From the NCBI GenBank assembly GCA_964398215.1, contig CAYNNP010000163.1, positions 1 through 14,959 of the forward strand: a stretch of 14,959 nt of DNA. The letters run 5' to 3'. Position numbers and translations under genes: made by a program. The DNA comes from CAYNNP01 sp964398215 (GTDB lineage: Bacteria; Planctomycetota; Planctomycetia; Pirellulales; Pirellulaceae). Numbering within the stretch: position 1 is the first letter of the stretch; every line of letters starts with the position of its first letter. A model generated the notes under the pieces. That model did no database searches. It was not told the DNA's origin and saw nothing but the letters and a program-made list of their open reading frames with translations. This document shows, piece after piece, positions 1 to 6,669 of this stretch.

Positions 1-164
1 GGCGTCAGCCCAAGGTTGGTGAAACACAAAATTCATTTCGTTTTTCAGATTCCAAAAAGCGCAACTCCAAAACTCACGCCATGGGCTAGGGTGTTGCCCT
101 CTCGCCTTTTCTGGTGAACGACAAGGCGCCTAGCGTGGGCTAATTGCACAGAAACCGAACGCGA

Positions 165-186
165 CAAAAACGGCGGCTATCGCCGT
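165..186 (-). terminator. Second terminator-like hairpin in tandem
   Basis: On the minus strand ACGGCG (186-181) pairs with CGCCGT (175-170) around the 5-base loop ATAGC. The T-run at 170-166 follows directly, its first T being part of the stem. This is a compact GC-rich stem plus T-tract, the classic form of a Rho-independent terminator, and the better of the two hairpins after the DUF99 gene. Confidence 0.55.
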
Positions 187-201
187 GCCGCTCACAAAAC
201 C

Positions 202-230
202 AAAAACTCACCCGCTGCGCAGGAGGGTGA
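202..230 (-). terminator. Terminator-like hairpin downstream of the DUF99 gene
   Basis: Read on the minus strand, TCACCC (230-225) pairs with GGGTGA (213-208) across an 11-base loop and is followed by G and five T (206-202). It lies 35 bases after the DUF99 stop codon, so it could end the 2376-265 operon. The stem is only 6 bp, so its strength is uncertain. Confidence 0.45.
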
Positions 231-264
231 AGAAAAATCGCAACTCCAAAACGAACGCATCGGC

Positions 265-852
265 TTAGGCCCGATTGCTACTTTCGCCCAGCATGACGGC
301 TGATCCGATCAAGTGAGCCAAACGCAGCGCTTCGGGAACTTTCCCATTGTCGGTTAACCGTTGCAGTGATTTCGCAATGATCTCAGGTTCTTCACCAACG
401 CATTGAAATGTCCATCCATCAAGCTGATGGACTTCGCCAGCCGCCTGGGTGCACCGCCAACGCTCCTCTGCATCATCGAACTTGTTGACCACGTGCTCGA
501 ATCGTTCCATGTTTGGTGGCCGGCGCATGACGGCAACAATCGGCAGGTTCAGTCGATCGTGTAGCTGCGATAGGTCGACGACGTTGCAACCACCAAACGT
601 GATCCCATCCAGCAAAACCAAGTGCAACTGGGGAAAGAACTTTGACTCACCAAGCAAGCTGGCAATCTTGTCAGTAGCATCCGTGCCGTCTTTCTCCAGG
701 TCACCCCAAAGCATGCCCTCGAATCGTGTGCCACCACAAACAATCGCGGAAAAGTAAACCTTGCTGCCTCGTGACTTGTCAGCGTAGTGAGCATCATCAA
801 CACCAGCGACGCGAATCGTACGATGGGTCTGTAGCATTTTGGCAAGGTTCAT
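265..852 (-). CDS. DUF99 family protein (endonuclease V-like fold)
   Basis: A 195-residue protein covering a complete DUF99 domain. Visible family motifs, in order, are GVDDA (17-21, acidic pair D19/D20), DGTDAT (55-60), LDGITFGGCNVVD (81-93) and the C-terminal LRLAHLIGSA...GES block (about 176-191). DUF99 is best known from archaea and is structurally related to endonuclease V, with acidic residues at positions resembling that enzyme's metal site; its true function is not established. No signal peptide or membrane segment is seen, so it is probably cytoplasmic. The ATG at 852 lies 11 bases after the gluconokinase stop, making it the last gene of a three-gene operon. Family assignment is confident; nuclease activity is only a possibility. 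Confidence 0.85.
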   Translation of the reverse strand: MNLAKMLQTHRTIRVAGVDDAHYADKSRGSKVYFSAIVCGGTRFEGMLWGDLEKDGTDATDKIASLLGESKFFPQLHLVLLDGITFGGCNVVDLSQLHDRLNLPIVAVMRRPPNMERFEHVVNKFDDAEERWRCTQAAGEVHQLDGWTFQCVGEEPEIIAKSLQRLTDNGKVPEALRLAHLIGSAVMLGESSNRA

Positions 853-863
853 GGTTTGGCAAT

Positions 864-1517
864 CTAAACTCCTACCGCCGGCAAACCGGGGACTTGTTTG
901 ATGATTTCCTTTAACAGCTGTTGCGGTTCCAATGTTCCATCAACCAACACGACGTGCTTTTCGTTTTCAGATGGTCGTTCCGAGTCAGCTAACTGAGAAT
1001 CAATCATTTCTGGCCCAAATGGATGGTTCGTTTCGCGCTGGCGTTTTTCGGCACGAGCACGCAACACCTCGGCTGGCACATCCAACCAAACGATCCACAA
1101 ATCGCCCATGCCAATCTGAGAGCCCAGGTCGACCATAAGTTCGCGAAAACTACGCTTGAGAGCAGAACATGTCAAAACTATTTCCATGTGCTGCAGTGCA
1201 GCAAACAACAATCCGCCCGCGATCGCGTTGAACCATTCCGATTCGCGGTAATCATCCGTCATTGGAATGCTTTGCTTTCGGGCACGCTCCATCACGCGGT
1301 GCAAGTGAAACAAATCGCCCTCGACAAAACTGTACCGCAACATGCCAGCGGCGTAAGCAGCGAAACTAGTCTTGCCAGTGCAAGCCGGACCAGCGATCAC
1401 GAGCTCTGTGCAAGGAACGTTTCCAGATTGATACATTCGCCGCCGGGAATCCAAAATCAGATTGTCCAGCAGCAGTTCTGATTGACCACGATCGTGCGTG
1501 TTTTCGTCTTTACTCAT
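864..1517 (-). CDS. gntK: Gluconokinase-like carbohydrate kinase
   Basis: A P-loop kinase resembling gluconokinase (ATP + D-gluconate to 6-phosphogluconate). From the chosen start it has 217 residues. Walker A is GPACTGKT (43-50). EGD at 66-68 fits the substrate/metal Asp region (family GDxxH), TDDYR near 87-91 fits the DDxR element, and CSALKRSFR at 117-125 matches the family CSALKxxYR motif. E. coli enzymes have about 175 residues; here about 35 extra polar residues precede the P-loop. The ATG at 1517 is preferred over an in-frame ATG at 1544 because it sits 4 bases after the upstream stop (TAA 1524-1522) and has GGAG at 1532-1529. The neighbouring FAH-family hydrolase fits a sugar-acid route. 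Substrate is inferred; another small sugar-acid kinase is possible. Confidence 0.8.
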   Translation of the reverse strand: MSKDENTHDRGQSELLLDNLILDSRRRMYQSGNVPCTELVIAGPACTGKTSFAAYAAGMLRYSFVEGDLFHLHRVMERARKQSIPMTDDYRESEWFNAIAGGLLFAALQHMEIVLTCSALKRSFRELMVDLGSQIGMGDLWIVWLDVPAEVLRARAEKRQRETNHPFGPEMIDSQLADSERPSENEKHVVLVDGTLEPQQLLKEIIKQVPGLPAVGV

Positions 1518-1521
1518 CGTT

Positions 1522-2376
1522 TTAGTTGCTCCGCTCAGCGACACAAGGATTCGTCAATGAGCCGATGCCATCGATCTGCACGGTGCATTCGTCTCCAGGC
1601 TTCAAGAAAACAGGTGGTTTCCTCGCTACGCCAACACCAGGTGGCGTTCCGGTATAGATTACATCGCCAGGACTTAGCGTTGTCACCTGGCTGAGGTGGG
1701 CGATCAACACTGGAATATCAAAAATCAGCTGACTCGTCGTACTGTCTTGAACAACTTCACCATTCAGGCGCATTCGGACTCGCACATTCGATGGATCTGG
1801 CAGCTCTGACTTCGTCACCACACAAGGCCCCAACGGCGCGAAGGTATCGAACGTCTTGCCAAGCAACCATTGACCACCCGGTCGCCCCGTCTGCCAGTCG
1901 CGAGCCGAAACATCATGGCCACACGTGTACCCAAAAACATGATCCATCGCTGCGTCGACCGATACATTCTTTGCCGTCTTTCCAATCACCACCACAAACT
2001 CAGCCTCATAGTCCACTCGATCCGAGACACTAGGCAACTGGATCGCCTCGCCATGGCCAACGACCGCAGAACTGAATTTGCAGAACACGACAGGTTCGGT
2101 TGGAATTTCCGCCCCGGTCTCGATCGCATGATCACGGTAGTTCACTCCAATACAGATGACTTTGTCCGGCGTCGGAATCGGCGGCAACAATACGTCGGGA
2201 GCCTCACGCCATGACGATGGTTCAGCAAGTGACTGGAACCAAGCGTCATCGCGATCAAACAGTTCCAGCCCAACTGGGACATCCTGAATGATATCGGCAA
2301 GCGGACAAACTTTTCCATCACGATAAAGTGCGTACTGTGGTTGCCCGTCTGGGCCAAGGATTCTGCAGATCGCCAT
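1522..2376 (-). CDS. Fumarylacetoacetate hydrolase (FAH) family protein
   Basis: A 284-residue member of the FAH superfamily, which hydrolyses or decarboxylates 2-oxo/acylpyruvate-type compounds using Mg2+ or Mn2+. The N-terminal ~70 residues form the small accessory domain. The catalytic domain starts at ICIGVNYRDHA (about 74-84). Metal-binding acids are E114 and E116 (in DYEAEF) and D145 (in GHDVSARDWQ), followed by LGKTFDTFAPLGP (about 162-174) and TGTPPGVG near 243-250. The pattern is closest to ureidoglycolate lyase or 2,4-diketo-3-deoxy-L-fuconate hydrolase-type members. Pairing with a gluconokinase-like gene suggests sugar-acid catabolism, but the substrate is unknown. The ATG at 2376 has GGAG seven bases upstream; one codon earlier is only a TTG. 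Confidence 0.9.
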   Translation of the reverse strand: MAICRILGPDGQPQYALYRDGKVCPLADIIQDVPVGLELFDRDDAWFQSLAEPSSWREAPDVLLPPIPTPDKVICIGVNYRDHAIETGAEIPTEPVVFCKFSSAVVGHGEAIQLPSVSDRVDYEAEFVVVIGKTAKNVSVDAAMDHVFGYTCGHDVSARDWQTGRPGGQWLLGKTFDTFAPLGPCVVTKSELPDPSNVRVRMRLNGEVVQDSTTSQLIFDIPVLIAHLSQVTTLSPGDVIYTGTPPGVGVARKPPVFLKPGDECTVQIDGIGSLTNPCVAERSN

Positions 2377-2383
2377 CAACTAA

Positions 2384-2387
2384 CTCC
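2384..2387 (-). promoter_or_regulatory. Shine-Dalgarno GGAG fixing the FAH-gene start
   Basis: On the minus strand GGAG at 2387-2384 stands 7 bases before the ATG at 2376. This is one of the few clear ribosome-binding sites in the window and favours that ATG over the in-frame TTG immediately before it. Confidence 0.6.
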
Positions 2388-2519
2388 GAATCGACGATAT
2401 CAACGTTCGTAAGCGTCCATTGTGACGCAACAACGTCGGCCTTAACAGGCACGCAAGAATCTCGCCGTTCCGTTGCCAATCGGGTTGCTGTTTGGCTATA
2501 GGTTTCTACCTGACATCGC

Positions 2520-3608
2520 TTACAGTGCAGAACCCAGCGATGGCTCAGGTTGCCACAAATACAGAAACTTTGGCAAGTCACTGCGGTCCAATCCGGGTAT
2601 TTTGATCGACAGCAAGCCTGGCGATGATATCTCGTTGGGAGAAATATCCAGCGCAGTATGGGCTCGGTCATTGTCACGGCGAAGCATCATGACACTGCAT
2701 TCAGGACTCAAGCCAGCCAGTTTCCTTGCCACTTCAATCGCATCGTCGACATACCCAACTTGGTCAACCAAGCCTTCTTCAACCGCTTGGCTTCCGGTCA
2801 AGATTCGGCCATCGAAAAGCTTGTCGTCCGTTGCTTCAGGTCGCGAATCCTTGACCAGATCGACGAAGCGTTCATGAAAATTGTCAGCGATGCCTTGCAG
2901 CAATTCGACCTCTTCTTCTTCGATGATTCGATCCGCACTTGCAATATCGATCATCTCGCCCGATTTGATCCGCCGCAAAGCAGTACCTGCGTTGCCCATT
3001 CCATCTTGCGCATCGTACAGGTTCAGCAGCACGCCTATCCCGCCAACAACCGAAGTTGGATGAGCAACAATCACGTCCGAGTGTGACGAAAGGTAATAGG
3101 CGCCTCCGGCGTTGACTTCCATCGCGCATGTCACAACCGGAAGGTTGCGGTCGGCCTTCAGTGACTTCAATTCATGAGCCATCATGTCGGCAGCCGTGAC
3201 ACCACCACCAGGTGAATTGACGCGCAAAACGATGGCGGCGACCGATGGATCACGACGAATCACATTTAGTTTTTCGCGAAACAATGCGACTGGGTTTTCG
3301 CCCATGCTGACAAAACCGCCAGCGTTGCGATTGACCAGTAACCCATCTACATCTACCAAGGCAATTCGTTGCGATGAATTCCGATGACCCGAAACGTGAA
3401 CCATGGAAAGACGCGAGGCTGTATTGTCAGCCTTCATCGCCATGTTCATGTCACCGTTCATTTTCATATCGCCGGACATGCTCATGTCGCCAGTCATGTT
3501 CATGTTTCCGCAAAGGTTCATCAGGCCTTTGACCATGAATGGTTTCGTTCGGCACCCTGTCAGCGCGATGCAAAACAAGAGAGTGGCAATGTACGGGAAC
3601 TTTTTCAT
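2520..3608 (-). CDS. SppA-like (peptidase family S49) lipoprotein, probably inactive
   Basis: A 362-residue protein. Residues 1-19 form a lipoprotein signal ending in the lipobox LTGC (C19). Residues 33-58 are a methionine-rich repeat. The S49/ClpP-like domain spans about 80-300, with RVNSPGG (129-135), PTSVVGGIGV (184-193) and a helical cap near 229-250. SppA uses a Ser/Lys dyad (Ser147 and Lys199 in B. subtilis SppA, as I recall). The usual ASGGYY motif reads AGGAYY here, putting Gly168 at the nucleophile, and Ile220 (SGEMIDI) lies exactly 52 residues on, where the Lys should be. The frame is intact, so this looks like a conserved pseudoenzyme rather than a decayed gene. The anchored domain would face the periplasm. 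Possible roles are a scaffold or regulator of an active SppA; this is inference. Confidence 0.85.
   Translation of the reverse strand: MKKFPYIATLLFCIALTGCRTKPFMVKGLMNLCGNMNMTGDMSMSGDMKMNGDMNMAMKADNTASRLSMVHVSGHRNSSQRIALVDVDGLLVNRNAGGFVSMGENPVALFREKLNVIRRDPSVAAIVLRVNSPGGGVTAADMMAHELKSLKADRNLPVVTCAMEVNAGGAYYLSSHSDVIVAHPTSVVGGIGVLLNLYDAQDGMGNAGTALRRIKSGEMIDIASADRIIEEEEVELLQGIADNFHERFVDLVKDSRPEATDDKLFDGRILTGSQAVEEGLVDQVGYVDDAIEVARKLAGLSPECSVMMLRRDNDRAHTALDISPNEISSPGLLSIKIPGLDRSDLPKFLYLWQPEPSLGSAL
3441..3512 (-). repeat. Four 18-bp tandem repeats coding a Met-rich linker
   Basis: Four adjacent 18-base units (3441-3458, 3459-3476, 3477-3494, 3495-3512) lie in frame inside the SppA-like gene. Each encodes a hexapeptide of the form x-G-D-M-x-M, the 3495-3512 unit having N for D. 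They place the motif between the lipid anchor and the folded domain (about residues 33-56). MxM spacing is seen in some copper- or silver-binding proteins, but no metal function is shown here. Unit number is likely to vary between strains. Confidence 0.85.
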
Positions 3609-3753
3609 GGCAACGGATAATCAAATGAAGTCGCTTGATTGATCGCTTGCCAAAGGTCGGAAAGAGTTCTATCGTGCGATGAGTTGACGGTTTACTCAGG
3701 GTATCGGTCGTTGCATGGGCCAGAAATTTGCTAAGCTAACCAAGCACTCAGAG

Positions 3754-3781
3754 TTGACCTCTGTGTTGGGTCCCGTATGAA
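3754..3781 (+). promoter_or_regulatory. Possible sigma-70-type promoter for the FtsX-like permease
   Basis: TTGACC (3754-3759) and TATGAA (3776-3781) are separated by 16 bases and lie about 55 bases before the ATG at 3837, in the 228-base gap between divergent genes. The -35 box sits in a small inverted repeat, CAGAG (3749-3753) and CTCTG (3759-3763), that could be a regulator site. I saw no clear promoter for the divergent lipoprotein gene and nothing else in 3609-3836. Confidence 0.35.
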
Positions 3782-3836
3782 TCGCACAGTTTACATTTGC
3801 TTTCAAATTAGTTTCGACACGCGTTGAGTTTCCGAA

Positions 3837-4967
3837 ATGCCATTTTGGTCGGTAGTTATCAAGAATCTGACGCGGCGGCCGTTTCGCACAGCGTTAACCT
3901 TGCTTGCATTTGCCACAGCGATTTCGGCGGTTGTCTCGTTGTTGGGAGTGACCCGCGGATTCATGAGATCTTTTGCTGATGTCTACGAGTCACACGCGGT
4001 GGACATCGTTGTGTCACGCCAAGGGTCCGCAGACAGATTGAGTAGTTCGGTCGACGGCGCGTTCGCCGAGCAGATCGCTGCCTTGCCAGAAGTCTCCGCA
4101 GCGGCAGGGTTATTGTTCGAGACGATGTCGTTAGAAGAGGAGCAGATCTTTGGGGTACCCGCCATGGGTATCGCGCGCGGGTCCTGGCTACTAGAAGACT
4201 ACAACATCGATCAAGCCGCGACTGAGGCGCCAACCGAGATGCAAGAACGCAGTGTCATGTTGGGCATCAACTTGGCGGATCGGGCTGGCAAGAAACCGGG
4301 TGACACCGTCATGCTTTTCGAGGAACCGTATTTCGTCAGCGGTGTCTTTAAAAGCTCCAGCGCATGGGAGAGCGGAGCAATGATTTTCCCGCTAGATCTG
4401 CTTCAGCAACTGACCGACCGCCACGGCCAAGTCACATACATCAACGTAGTGCTTGAAAAACCTGCTGGAACCGAAGAGGCTAAGGCAGCGGCCAAACGAA
4501 TTCAATCGCTGGACGGACGGCTTCATCCGTTGGCAACCGAACAATTCGTAAGCACTGATACACGAATGCAACTGGCTTCAGGGATGGCGTGGATGACATC
4601 CATGATCGCATTGGTGATCGGAGCGATCGGGATTTTGAACACGATGATGACGAGCGTTTTGGAGCGTACGCGCGAGATCGGTATTCTTCGAGCAATCGGT
4701 TGGCCCAAACGCAGAGTCGTTTTGATGATTTTGCTGGAGTCGATCGTCGTAGCGATTCTTGCCAGCGTGACGGGGCTGGTAATGGCGTTTTTGATGACCT
4801 GGGGCTTAAGCCAATTTAGCGTGACACAAGGAATGATGAACGGCGCGATCGATGGTCAGGTCATAGTACAAGGATTTGTGCTTGCCCTTTTGATTGGCGT
4901 CTTTGGAGCATTAATCCCAGCATGGCGAGCAACCAAGATGTTGCCCACCGAAGCCTTTCGAGTTTAA
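3837..4967 (+). CDS. FtsX/MacB-type ABC transporter permease, without adjacent ATPase
   Basis: A 376-residue membrane protein with the four-helix MacB/LolC layout. TM1 is at about 17-39, a large periplasmic domain (MacB_PCD-like) at about 45-245, and the FtsX domain at about 250-368 contains TM2 (250-271), TM3 (294-320) and TM4 (342-363). The cytoplasmic loop ERTREIGILRAIGWPKRRV (276-294) is the signature where the ATPase docks. Such permeases work with a LolD/MacB-like ATPase in lipoprotein or lipid transport, efflux or envelope signalling. No ATPase or periplasmic adaptor gene lies next to it, so its partner must be encoded elsewhere. Its TAA overlaps the convergent gene's TAA. Substrate cannot be told from sequence. 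Confidence 0.9.
   Translation: MPFWSVVIKNLTRRPFRTALTLLAFATAISAVVSLLGVTRGFMRSFADVYESHAVDIVVSRQGSADRLSSSVDGAFAEQIAALPEVSAAAGLLFETMSLEEEQIFGVPAMGIARGSWLLEDYNIDQAATEAPTEMQERSVMLGINLADRAGKKPGDTVMLFEEPYFVSGVFKSSSAWESGAMIFPLDLLQQLTDRHGQVTYINVVLEKPAGTEEAKAAAKRIQSLDGRLHPLATEQFVSTDTRMQLASGMAWMTSMIALVIGAIGILNTMMTSVLERTREIGILRAIGWPKRRVVLMILLESIVVAILASVTGLVMAFLMTWGLSQFSVTQGMMNGAIDGQVIVQGFVLALLIGVFGALIPAWRATKMLPTEAFRV
4964..4967. other. Overlapping convergent stop codons (TTAA)
   Basis: The plus-strand permease ends with TAA at 4965-4967 and the minus-strand secreted-protein gene ends with TAA read from 4966 to 4964. Both stops share one four-base palindrome, leaving no room for a terminator between the genes; each transcript must run into the other's coding region. 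Confidence 0.9.
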
Positions 4968-5545
4968 CGCTTAGCGGCCTCTTCCTTCTTTGCTGTTGTC
5001 CATTTCTTGCCGTCATACTTCAAGTGAATCTTTCTTGCGGGCATCACAAATTCAGTGATTTGCCAGCCAGCTTCAGTCTTCTTGGCGATGTAGTTCACTT
5101 TACCCGTGTAGAGTCCAGGCACTTTGAATTTACAGTAGCCTTTGGCACTGTTCTCCTTGACCTCACAAGTGAATTTTGTGATTCGATCAAAGTGAAGGGC
5201 GGTTACACTGGTTTGGAATAGCTTGCCAATCAGTGGGCGCATGAATTCTTTGCTCAACTCCGCCGGCCGTGGAGTCGCGTTACCATCGTAATTGAATTCC
5301 TCTAGTTGCTGCTCGGTGTCGCTAGGCTGAACTGCGGTTATCAATACGATCATTGTTAGCGGCATGTTCTCAATGTCCGAGCTTTTTGGCATTCTGCTTG
5401 ACATAGCGATTTTGAGCCAGTCTTTCCGACTGATCGCGGCCGCGGTTGGAATCAACGCTTTGATCTTTTCTTTGTCATCTACTTGTTGCGAACTAGCGAC
5501 AGGGACCAAGAACATTGTCGTAGCGAGGAATACAAGAGTACGCAT
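4964..5545 (-). CDS. Secreted protein of unknown function
   Basis: A 193-residue protein I do not recognise. Residues 1-19 look like a Sec signal peptide (MRTL, hydrophobic core, then VASS), with cleavage near S19/Q20. The mature part is lysine-rich, with two cysteines (C126 and C137, in FTCEVKEN and GYCKFKV) that could form a disulphide. Its C-terminal half reads like alternating beta strands (FKVPGLYTGKVNYIAKK, WQITEFVMPARKIHLKYDG), and it ends in a charged tail (KKEEAAKR). It lies 68 bases downstream of the mtfA-like gene on the same strand, with a hairpin between them. It overlaps the FtsX-like gene tail-to-tail at a TTAA. The signal peptide and codon-long frame support a real gene; no function is proposed. 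Confidence 0.75.
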   Translation of the reverse strand: MRTLVFLATTMFLVPVASSQQVDDKEKIKALIPTAAAISRKDWLKIAMSSRMPKSSDIENMPLTMIVLITAVQPSDTEQQLEEFNYDGNATPRPAELSKEFMRPLIGKLFQTSVTALHFDRITKFTCEVKENSAKGYCKFKVPGLYTGKVNYIAKKTEAGWQITEFVMPARKIHLKYDGKKWTTAKKEEAAKR

Positions 5546-5582
5546 GGATTACTTCAAGTTTGAGAGATTGAAAGGCTGAATC

Positions 5583-5612
5583 GGAAGTCGTGAAGACGTC
5601 GCCATGACTTCC
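5583..5612. repeat. 30-bp imperfect palindrome after the mtfA-like gene
   Basis: GGAAGTCGTG (5583-5592) can pair with CATGACTTCC (5603-5612) over 10 bp, with one G-T wobble. The loop contains GACGTC, so 24 of 30 bases are palindromic. It begins one base after the TAG (5616-5614) of the mtfA-like gene and lies 38 bases before the next start. There is no T-tract on either side, so it is not a standard terminator. It may be a REP-like dispersed repeat or an mRNA-stabilising hairpin. Confidence 0.65.
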
Positions 5613-5613
5613 G

Positions 5614-6612
5614 CTACGGGTTTGGTTTGCCGCGTCTTGAATTTAAGCGACAACAGCGTTTGTATTTTTCTCCGCTGCCACATGGGCACGGTGAATTTCT
5701 GCCGATTCGCTTTGGCCGTCTCGCAACGACCTTCGACAACGATGAACGTGTGTTTTGACGATACATCTTCTCCAGCATAGCGTAAGTATCTGGATCTTTT
5801 TTGGCCAAAATTTCAGGGGCTTCAAAGAAGTACTCCGACAGTACGGCAAAGTACTCGGCTTCGTTGGTAAACGCATAATCATCAATATGATCGTTCTCGC
5901 CTGGCCGTTTCAACTCTTTGCCGACCCACTGAATCCATGGCCGCACGACATCGCTGGGAACACCAACCGGAATTCCATCCACGCTCCCATCAGCTTTATC
6001 AACCAAGTGTGCGAATTCATGAATGCCAACATTTCGTTTGTCTTTTGGATTGGCAAACCCTGCCACTAAATCCGGCTTGGACAAAATCATGATCCCACTC
6101 AGATGGTTCACGCCAATCATGCCCAAGGTGTTGTGATCGTCTCCCTCGCCGCTTTGAAATTCGTCATTGAACCGTCCAGGATATATCAACACTTCGCCCA
6201 GCTGACTGTATTCCCATTGGTCAAAACCAAAGATAGGAATCACCGCGCTGGCAGCCACCAAAACGCGTGTCAGCTCGTCTACCTCCGTCTTGACACCCGT
6301 CAGTGGGACTTCGTCCAAAAATACTTTCACAAGGTTGCGAAAACGATCCTGTTTCGACGGATCCAACGTACGAAAGAATGAGACGTGCGACTGCAGGCCG
6401 CTCTCCCATTCAGCAGGAAAGTCCATCGCGACGACCTTGATTCTTCGCAGCGTCTTACGTCGCATATACCAGTAGACGCCATACGCAAGCGGTAACGCCA
6501 GCAATATCATTGGCTTGAAATAGCCGATGGCGAAAATTGCAACTGCAATCGTAAGTGATACGGTTGTCGCAAGCACGCGATTGCTGCGATTCAATTCGGG
6601 GGTGACCAACAT
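5614..6612 (-). CDS. mtfA: Membrane-anchored MtfA-type metallopeptidase (M90) with SEC-C tail
   Basis: A 332-residue protein in three parts. Residues 14-50 form two hydrophobic helices split by a short turn (YFKP, 31-34). Residues about 60-285 are the MtfA/M90 domain, with zinc motif HEFAH (198-202) and the later FAVLSEYFFEAPE block (255-267), where E260 is the likely third zinc ligand. Residues 306-321 are a SEC-C motif, NSPCPCGSGEKYKRCC, with C309, C311, C320 and C321 as zinc ligands. In E. coli, MtfA is a soluble protein of about 265 residues that binds Mlc and affects glucose uptake (ptsG). Here the membrane helices and SEC-C tail are additions. SEC-C occurs in SecA and contacts SecB or ribosomes, so a role near the translocon or ribosome is possible. 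Peptidase activity is likely since the ligands are intact. Confidence 0.9.
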   Translation of the reverse strand: MLVTPELNRSNRVLATTVSLTIAVAIFAIGYFKPMILLALPLAYGVYWYMRRKTLRRIKVVAMDFPAEWESGLQSHVSFFRTLDPSKQDRFRNLVKVFLDEVPLTGVKTEVDELTRVLVAASAVIPIFGFDQWEYSQLGEVLIYPGRFNDEFQSGEGDDHNTLGMIGVNHLSGIMILSKPDLVAGFANPKDKRNVGIHEFAHLVDKADGSVDGIPVGVPSDVVRPWIQWVGKELKRPGENDHIDDYAFTNEAEYFAVLSEYFFEAPEILAKKDPDTYAMLEKMYRQNTRSSLSKVVARRPKRIGRNSPCPCGSGEKYKRCCRLNSRRGKPNP

Positions 6613-6669
6613 CGATCAATCAACTAAACAGTGTGGAGGCTTCGTACATTTCATTTCGATTGGATCCGC

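Larger units (their letters stand above)
54..252. repeat. 20-bp direct repeat pair flanking a hairpin-rich intergenic block
   Basis: The stretch at 54-73 and the stretch at 233-252 are the same 20 bases with one difference (G at 59, T at 238): five A, then G or T, then cgcaactccaaaac. The block between them contains several inverted repeats: 103-108 with 123-128 (CGCCTT/AAGGCG), 170-175 with 181-186, and 208-213 with 225-230. A shorter related string (aaaactcac) occurs near 70 and 203. No coding frame is evident anywhere in 1-264. This may be a dispersed intergenic repeat or a duplicated 3' UTR element; its function is unknown. Confidence 0.6.

Noticed and set aside
1023..1481. 152-codon plus-strand open frame opposite the gluconokinase gene
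   Set aside because: It lies wholly antisense to a gene with clear kinase motifs, shows no recognisable domain and has shadow-like composition.
3105..3107. Missing catalytic Ser as a sign of frameshift or pseudogene
   Set aside because: The codon is a clean GGA within an uninterrupted 362-codon frame, and flanking family motifs are intact on both sides.
3441..3512. Short regular repeats suggestive of a CRISPR-like array
   Set aside because: The units are 18 bp, contiguous with no spacers, in frame and coding; they are a protein repeat.
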